DNA from: Chara braunii
Lineage: Eukaryota > Streptophyta > Charophyceae > Charales > Characeae
Reading direction: 5' to 3'
Assembly (NCBI GenBank): GCA_003427395.1
Contig: BFEA01000285.1
Coordinates: 815,560 to 838,019 of the forward strand
DNA: 22,460 nt
In this document: in pieces, positions 17,493-22,460 of the stretch
Layout: each line of letters opens with the position of its first letter
Numbering within the stretch: the stretch's first letter is position 1
Translations under genes and position numbers: made by a program
Notes under the pieces: model-generated
What the model was told of the DNA's origin: nothing
Database searches by the model: none
The model's input: the letters and a program-made list of their open reading frames with translations, nothing else

Positions 17493-17851
17493 GAGGGTGG
17501 GCGACGAGCACGGGTGGTCACGGGTGGGTGCATACAATTATGGGTAGGTACGGGTGGGTACAAATAAAGAAAAATTCGGTAGGGTAGGGTATGGGCGGTG
17601 AACAAACGGTTTGGGTTCAGGTGGCCATGGTTGGTTTTTACAAAAAATGTTCATGGGTAGGTATGACCAGTTACATGTTGAAGAGGCTCAGGTAGGTTAG
17701 GTCTGGGTATATACATATTTTTTTTTTACCAGGTGGAGATGGGTAAAGGTCCGACAGGCCATGTATACAGTGGGTATGGGTGGTTGGCTTTTAAAGAGGG
17801 TGTGGTTAGGTCAGGTACAAGTATTCCTTAAAATACCAATTGCGAACTCTA

Positions 17852-17859
17852 ATTGCTAG
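17852..17859. repeat. Target-site duplication ATTGCTAG, right copy
   Basis: This is identical to 16486-16493. It abuts the codons for the conserved FEGT stretch of the RT on the minus strand. Confidence 0.85.
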
Positions 17860-18442
17860 GTCCCTTCAAACGGAACGAAGAAAGTTTTCGACCAATCTTC
17901 TGCGAGCACAAGTAGGCATTGGAATCCATGATGAACATCAAACTTATTGAACAATTGTGTACATGCAATATCATCAAAAAACTCATCAATCTGGGGAAGG
18001 GGACGCACATCTTTTATAGTAATATCATTCAAATTTGGAAAATTGGTGCATATCCGAATTCCTTCACCCTTCTTAGGCACAATAACGACTTGAAACGACC
18101 ATGGACCAATCTTGGGTTTGATCCATCGTTTAAATTTTAATTTCTTGACTTTGGATAGGGAGGCAAGCCACTGAGTAGGGAGTATCGGTAAGGAGTGTGG
18201 CTAATTTGCGGATGATATCCCGCCGGGATCGCATGCCCAATCACATTTGTTAGACCAATGTCATGCTTATGCATACTCAATATAGTCGCATACTCATATA
18301 AAACATCCAAGAGAAGTTTTCGTATTTTTTTAGGAACGTGAGATAGGACAAATATATGTATAACTTTGCCAAAGATTGTAAGTGAGATCCCATCCCACTC
18401 CGCACTTGCGGATGTACATGCTCGGTGTTGAAAAACATCCAA
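17859..18442 (-). pseudogene. Gypsy pre-RT segment and RT N-terminal half, broken
   Basis: The minus strand reads HKHDIGLTNVIGHAIPAG (about 18225-18278), the usual segment before RT in Ty3/gypsy. A frame change follows, then SFQVVIVPKKGEGIRICTNF, NLNDITIKDVRPLPQIDEFF, FNKFDVHHGFQ and DWSKTFFVPFEGT, which are RT fingers and palm motif A (the Asp of FDVHHG is kept). The frame ends at a TAG that lies in the target-duplication bases next to the hAT-like element. The continuation, NAPTTFQ, is at 16459 in the same frame once the insert is discounted. Upstream (18280-18560) the same polyprotein continues with HIFVLSHVPKKIRKLLLDVL in a frame with three stops. Confidence 0.82.
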
Positions 18443-18559
18443 ATGTTGGTATGGACGAAGAAGATAGTGGTAAGCATCAAGGATGATGTTAGACTAACTG
18501 TCTCAGTGTCCTTGTCTTCAATATCGATCTCCAGATTTATTATACTTGGGGCAATTTTC

Positions 18560-19050
18560 AATCTTGTTAGCTAAGTCAACCCAGTCATCAACTCAGACAC
18601 TTCCGTGATTGGATTTTCAGTTTCGACTTTGATCATCCTCACCATAGCAGTAAATGTGAGTAAGGGTATAGGCATCGGGGTGGAGAGGTCGATGTACTGA
18701 GACATCTTCGGGTACCTTTCCTTAAGCGAGGGTGTGTCCTTGTACAAGGTACGAGGGCCCTTAGGGGTTCCAAAAAATCAACCATATCGAAAATTTGGGG
18801 GATATTAGGTACCCCTAGGTAGGAAGCAAGTGGGATACGAATCATTGTTAAAGTGAGGAAAGAAGGGAGTGTTTATGGGTCCGGGTCTGACCGAAAACTT
18901 TTGTCTCGCAGCCAGAAGGAGTATGCAGAACAAGGAAGCATTCAATATTCTTGTTTAACCTCATGAAGAAACAACTTCACGAGACCATCCCATTCCTCCT
19001 CTGTGGGCATATATTCATGGAGTTTGGTCGGATTGATCGTATTCTTCCTC
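18560..19050 (-). pseudogene. Gypsy PR-RT linker, broken, no recognised domain
   Basis: Between the protease and RT lies about 0.9 kb of minus-strand sequence with patches of plausible coding, for example MSQYIDLSTPMPIPLLTF and MIKVETENPITEVSEL (about 18580-18700), and RPGPINTPFFPHFNND near 18850-18890. Frames change and stops intervene. Such a long spacer is more than most Ty3/gypsy elements have between these domains. I see no chromodomain, no zinc knuckle and no second protease here. Confidence 0.4.
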
Positions 19051-19759
19051 GAAAGGAAGGTAATCACTATCACTCTCCTTATGATACAGGTCATCAGAAT
19101 CATTTGCTCCCCTCCCCCTATCAGTCCTTTGATTTAATCGAATCATTCTGATATGTGAAGCTTTCTCTATTCTCTGTCTTTCTACTATAAGTCTCATAGA
19201 AATATGCAGGGGGACAGTTGATGGCTTGCCCCCGATGTTAGTAAATATCAACTGGTCAGAGTTGGAATGCACCGATTGCCATTTTCCAAGGTAATCCCGA
19301 TAATATATTGTACGAACATATGCAAAATACTAATGCATTTTCTAATGTGTGCACTCAGCCTATCTTAATTGTCACGTTTTCCACCATCCCAATTGTATTC
19401 ATGGTTTCGTCATCCATGAAGACATGGTTGTCCTTGTTGGACAGGGGGAGGATCGAGTTCAACTTACCAATTTTTCGTTCAACATGCAAGGAAAGAGCTA
19501 TTGCTAAAAAGTCGGTCTCCATCAAGGCGTTGAACGACTTACCCCATACCTTGCAATCACATTCAACACTCTTCCACGTGATAGGTTGGACACAGATAAA
19601 TTGATTATTTTCTGCATCTGAAATCAGGGCTACTCGCGTAATATCAGAAGCGGTTATTTCTCCGGTCAATTTTTTTGGCGAGGTGGAAGTAAAAGAGAAA
19701 ATCGATGACCTTTCCAGGATTTCCTTTGATTCCTCTTTCTTCTTCAACATTGAATTCAT
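19050..19759 (-). pseudogene. Gypsy aspartic protease domain, active site lost
   Basis: In a single minus-strand frame one reads KVWGKSFNALMETDFLAIAL, which aligns with the usual gypsy protease start. The catalytic triad DTG/DSG is ETD here (19511-19519), so the nucleophile Asp is Glu and the Gly is Asp. Downstream are ALSLHVERKIGKL, NTIGMVENVTIKIG, then a TGA, LENALVFCICSYNILSGLPW (about 19285-19340, the ILG-PW motif closing the domain), a second TGA, and a TAA after PVDIY. The frame then stays open through a charged Ser/Asp-rich tail to about 19015. It begins with a Lys/Glu-rich segment (KKKEESKEI). Confidence 0.65.
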
Positions 19760-19769
19760 TGATAGACAA

Positions 19770-20140
19770 ATCGTTTCTAATTCTTATGACAATGTTGTGA
19801 GACCTTATTATTCGCAACTTCGGATATGGTGAGGGGATGACATACGGGAACAAGGACTCAAATGTCCAATTTCTTAAGAGTCTGTAGGAAGTTTATCCCT
19901 CCCGTCCTAAATTGTGGCCCTGGCTTGGAATCGAATGATATCCATTCCCGATCATCGTTTTTCTCCCCGGTCTTATAGCTCTCATCAATCCTGCTAAATG
20001 AAGATATTCGGCGCGATCAAGGATGTTGACCGCTTCATAAGTAGTGCCTGGTGTGGATGCTATGAGATTTGTAGATGGGGTTTGTAGAGAAAGAAGGGTT
20101 GATCCTTTTTTCCACCATGGAGGGTGGCAACCCATCCGCG
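19770..20140 (-). pseudogene. Possible gag/pre-protease part of the gypsy element
   Basis: A minus-strand frame reads SALPADGLPPSMVEKRINP, then after two stops REWISFDSKPGPQFRTGG, NFLQTLKKLDI, a TGA, and VLVPVCHPLTISEVANN, a TAG, KRFVYQ. It runs toward the protease frame and has amino-acid composition unlike random translation. No capsid motif or CxxCxxxxHxxxxC knuckle is seen, so gag identity is inferred from position only. The competing frame at 19893-20186 is probably incidental. Confidence 0.35.
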
Positions 20141-20189
20141 GGCAGAGCCGATTGTGGATTGAAAAGTAGGTATTGTAATTGATCAATAT

Positions 20190-20940
20190 TTCGTAAACAC
20201 CACAACCTTTTGTTGCCTATATTTTATTCAAAACCAAAGTGCATCATGTGAGGAATTTGTATCTTTTTTCAACTTTTTTTATATACGTATGACACTCACT
20301 CTTTCTTTTCTTTTATTTTCTTCCAACCTGAATCAGACTAAGATAGATTCCTTTTAAATTTGTCAAAGTTTTAAAGACGTGATTTGGGTTGTCTAGGCTC
20401 AAATAAAATTTCACTATACGCGGGAATGCGCTCTAGCCTTCGGCCCTTTGTTTTGTGTGTCACATTTGATATGACATGTAACAATTACCCAGCCTTTAGA
20501 TTGGGGTTTAATCTTTTTTGTTTTATAGTACGTGTTATAAATTGAGAAGCAGTTTGTTTTATTTCATGCGTTGAGAACATCTGGAAAAAAAACAACAAAC
20601 AAAATGAAAATTATTATGTTAGCTTATCGAATGTCTGAGACCCTCCCGAGCGTCTGGGATGTCTGTCAGGACAATCGGGCCAATTGTCCGAGCGGAGCCC
20701 TCTGTGCGAACCTACATTAATTTTTTTAAATATTTTTATTTTGTTTTGAATTTTTTTTAATGTGAATTCTGATAAGGAATATGCCCTCAAATGATTGTGG
20801 CATTTTGATAAGCAGCAAAAAAACTAAAAATTGGCAAAGACGACGGTGTAAAAAATATGCTCTCCAAGTCCTCATTCGTATTCAATTCCAGAGGTTGACC
20901 TGTCACTTGTCTCCTCGTATGCCCCCGTTGCGTTGGGTTT
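20190..20940. other. AT-rich non-coding stretch
   Basis: No frame of note is seen. There are poly-T and poly-A runs. A small inverted repeat, GGACAAT-7 nt-ATTGTCC, lies near 20670-20690 within a GC-richer island (20640-20715). This could hold the 5' end of the gypsy element, but I find no LTR partner at 13258-13545. Confidence 0.4.
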
Positions 20941-20949
20941 GAGTCTGTG

Positions 20950-22205
20950 TCTGTTTTCAGGTTTACATAGGTCAGAACCTCAGATTGGACTTGCGGTTGG
21001 ACTTGTGGACATACGGAGGTAGAACCTGGATCTAGTTGTGGGCATGTGTGGACGTTGACCTTTTGGGTTCCCTCGAAGTGCTCGAGCCTACCTTAGCTGC
21101 TAATCGGGTGGGACGACAATCTATTGCTAATGAAATTGGAACTCAGATTATGAGAGCACTTAATGTGCTCCCTCCTAATGCACTTGGATCTCTTCCGTTT
21201 GGTCGACGGGTCGATGGACTTGTACATGTTCGTGATTCGTTTTCGCAATCTTAACGCAATGGACGTGAAAGAGATGTTTGTGCTTCATCGCAACTACAAA
21301 ATCCTTCGGGGGTTATTGTGGTGCCCGTTGATAACGATGCACCCACAATCTGCGCTCTGAATCTGCGCGCTTACCTTGCCGAATGGTTCGACGATGCGAA
21401 GAAGGTTCGCATGCAAAAGGTCTTGACTAAGGGGCTTTCTGAAATGTTTGTCAAAACTGCACCACTCATAATAGATGAGCAAATATGAGAATCGTTTCAG
21501 GACTGGCAAAGAAACAAACTCACTGATATGTCGTTGAAACGAAGATCCTCCCTTCCTTCAGACTCGTTCAATGTTTCGGATGTGGAGGCTTCTTGCATGT
21601 TGCAATCGCTTTTGCACGATGAGTTCGTAGCGCCTTATAATGAAGAATTTTTTTAGGATGACATTTGATTTCCCACATTGTCCGACAGAAGGGACCATTC
21701 CCAGACTTTTCATAGATATGCACGAATACGAAACCTTCTCAAAATAGTTTCTCTCGTGGTTCCTTGTTCCACTCTTGATTCCGCTCCGGTCCGTAGATTA
21801 CCCATGCAAGCAGCATCACTTCCAAATTTTCAACATCTTGCGGATTGTGCTCCACCATCCAATATGTCAATGTCGATTCTCACTACTTATGCTGTTGTTT
21901 CTGCTTCACCGGTCGATACGGGTACTCGATCTCCCGTCGATTGTGTTGTGCCCACTCTTACGTCATCAAAAGACCATCTGCATATTCATAGAGGACCCTT
22001 GGGGCAACCATATTCTTTTAATTTTAACATTACTATATATGACTCTCTCGAATCTATTGGTTCCGAAAAGATACTTGCACATCTGTCATATCTTGACAGT
22101 TCTCACATGATGCAAGATATCATTGAAGCAGTAGAGGAATTGGATACGGGCATGAACATTTGGAGGTGTGTGAATGTTATAATTCATCTCGATTACAATC
22201 GGTAA
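20950..22205 (+). pseudogene. Unrecognised decayed coding frame, about 415 codons with five in-frame stops
   Basis: One plus-strand frame remains coding-like for about 1.25 kb with no frameshift. It starts just after a T-rich TTTTCAG (20954-20960), a possible splice acceptor, and reads LWTYGGRTWI, TAG (21033), WACVDVDLLGSLEVLEPTLA, then NEIGTQIMRALNVLPPNA. TAA (21252), TGA (21486), TAG (21654) and TGA (21666) follow, with RAYLAEWFDDAKKVRMQKVL and QDWQRNKLTDM between them. The last part (21678-22202) is a 175-codon open stretch including ILAHLSYLDSSHMMQDIIEA and ends at TAA 22203. Chance would give around twenty stops. No family is recognised. It may be another transposon protein or a host pseudogene. 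It is not part of the minus-strand gypsy element. Confidence 0.45.
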
Positions 22206-22460
22206 GGACAAGATCGATTCGGAACTTTCGAGGATTATCGTCGCAAAGTGTTGCAATGAGTTTCTATTTGTGAGGTGCTGCAACAGTATCGCTCTAGCGA
22301 AGGAAGCTAATTAGTCTTACAAGAGAGATAGGAAGAGATAAATGTTCATTGGGAGGTCGTCTAGGCCTTGCCTTAGTGACAAATTTTTAGATGGTCATCC
22401 TCGGTTTCGGTTCACTAATTGTCATTACACGACAAATGAAAAGAGAGAGAGACAAATAAA
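22206..22460 (+). other. 3' flank of the unrecognised frame, stops dense
   Basis: The same frame continues with phrases such as FEDYRRKVLQ, CEVLQQYRSSEGS and INVHWEVV, but stops appear at 22257, 22308, 22329, 22362, 22374 and 22377. It may be a more decayed continuation of the coding region or simply the 3' flank. The window ends in an AGAGAGAGA-rich string. Confidence 0.3.

Larger units (their letters stand above)
16494..17851. mobile_element. Non-autonomous hAT-like element, 1,358 bp, inside the gypsy RT
   Basis: It is flanked by the exact 8-bp duplication ATTGCTAG. The left end begins CAGAG and the right end, read inward, begins TAGAG. Both fit the hAT terminal consensus YARNG. The first 16 bases of the two ends agree at 9 positions, so the inverted repeats are short and worn. 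Both subterminal zones (about 16510-16800 and 17510-17800) are packed with GGGTAYGGGTGG/GGGTAGG phrases, like the transposase-binding subterminal repeats of plant hAT elements. No transposase is visible, hence non-autonomous. A minus-strand frame of 156 codons (16869-17339) covers microsatellite and Ala/Val-rich sequence and is not a recognisable protein. The element arrived after the retrotransposon. Confidence 0.78.
13258..20190 (-). mobile_element. Decayed Ty3/gypsy retrotransposon, minus strand
   Basis: Going down in coordinate on the minus strand one meets a pre-protease segment (about 20140-19770), aspartic protease (19759-19280), a long linker, the pre-RT and RT (18442-17859 and 16493-16040), RNase H (16040-15530), a Cys-rich linker (15294-14884) and integrase (14425-13548). 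The order PR-RT-RH-IN defines Ty3/gypsy. Every domain carries stop codons, and several catalytic residues are altered, so the copy is dead. I found no long terminal repeats: neither 13258-13545 nor 20190-20950 shows a recognisable matched pair. The limits given are therefore the limits of coding similarity on the right and of the neighbouring LINE tail on the left. It is interrupted by a hAT-like element and probably by a second AT-rich insert. Confidence 0.8.

Noticed and set aside
20660-20695. Hairpin GGACAAT...ATTGTCC as a terminator or structured RNA
   Set aside because: There is a single 7-bp stem with no supporting context, expected by chance in a region this long.
13258-20950. A pair of LTRs for the gypsy element
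   Set aside because: I compared 13258-13545 with 20190-20950 by eye and found no convincing direct repeat. The ends may be deleted or outside what can be recognised.

Overview
This window reads as nuclear, repeat-dense chromatin from a eukaryote, most likely of the green-plant lineage. Evidence is a plant-style LINE ending with a zf-RVT zinc domain, a Ty3/gypsy polyprotein, a hAT-like insertion, a GT-AG intron of about 1.15 kb and long simple-sequence satellites. A streptophyte alga such as Chara, or a bryophyte, is a plausible guess; the exact organism cannot be fixed from the sequence. No intact cellular gene, tRNA, rRNA or CRISPR array is visible. Almost all coding material is decayed transposable-element or transposon-like sequence.

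Layout. 1-434 is the 3' end of a LINE with a 35-nt poly(A). 667-1280 is a GA-rich minisatellite and 1320-2140 a CT-rich (GCTC-based) one. 2200-2420 is a CGGT-type repeat. 2381-3005 is a 5'-truncated LINE tail with a 12-13 bp target-site duplication. 3006-3880 is a purine-rich 392-bp tandem duplication, followed by four units of a roughly 290-bp repeat to about 5.1 kb. 5560-6010 holds four short units carrying GGCGGG(A) cores. 6623-10487 is a broken but nearly full-length gene of the family I know as DUF7869, with one recognisable intron. 10.5-11.9 kb is AT-rich non-coding DNA. 11.88-13.26 kb is the C-terminal part of a LINE ORF2 with its 3' UTR and poly(A). 13.26-20.2 kb is a decayed Ty3/gypsy element on the minus strand (pre-protease, PR, linker, RT, RNase H, Cys-rich linker, IN). 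Its RT domain is split by a 1,358-bp hAT-like element (16494-17851) with an 8-bp duplication. 20.95-22.2 kb holds an unrecognised plus-strand coding-like frame with in-frame stops.

Two patterns stand out. First, a near-palindrome of the form TTATAG-SS-CTATAA occurs about twelve times between 4.0 and 11.4 kb, in the non-coding parts around and inside the DUF7869 gene, and I saw none elsewhere. Its arms change together between copies. Second, stop codons in the decayed frames sit mostly where Gln, Arg or Trp is expected, as C-to-T (or G-to-A) change of CAG, CAA, CGA and TGG would give. This fits methylation-driven decay of silenced repeats better than a variant genetic code.
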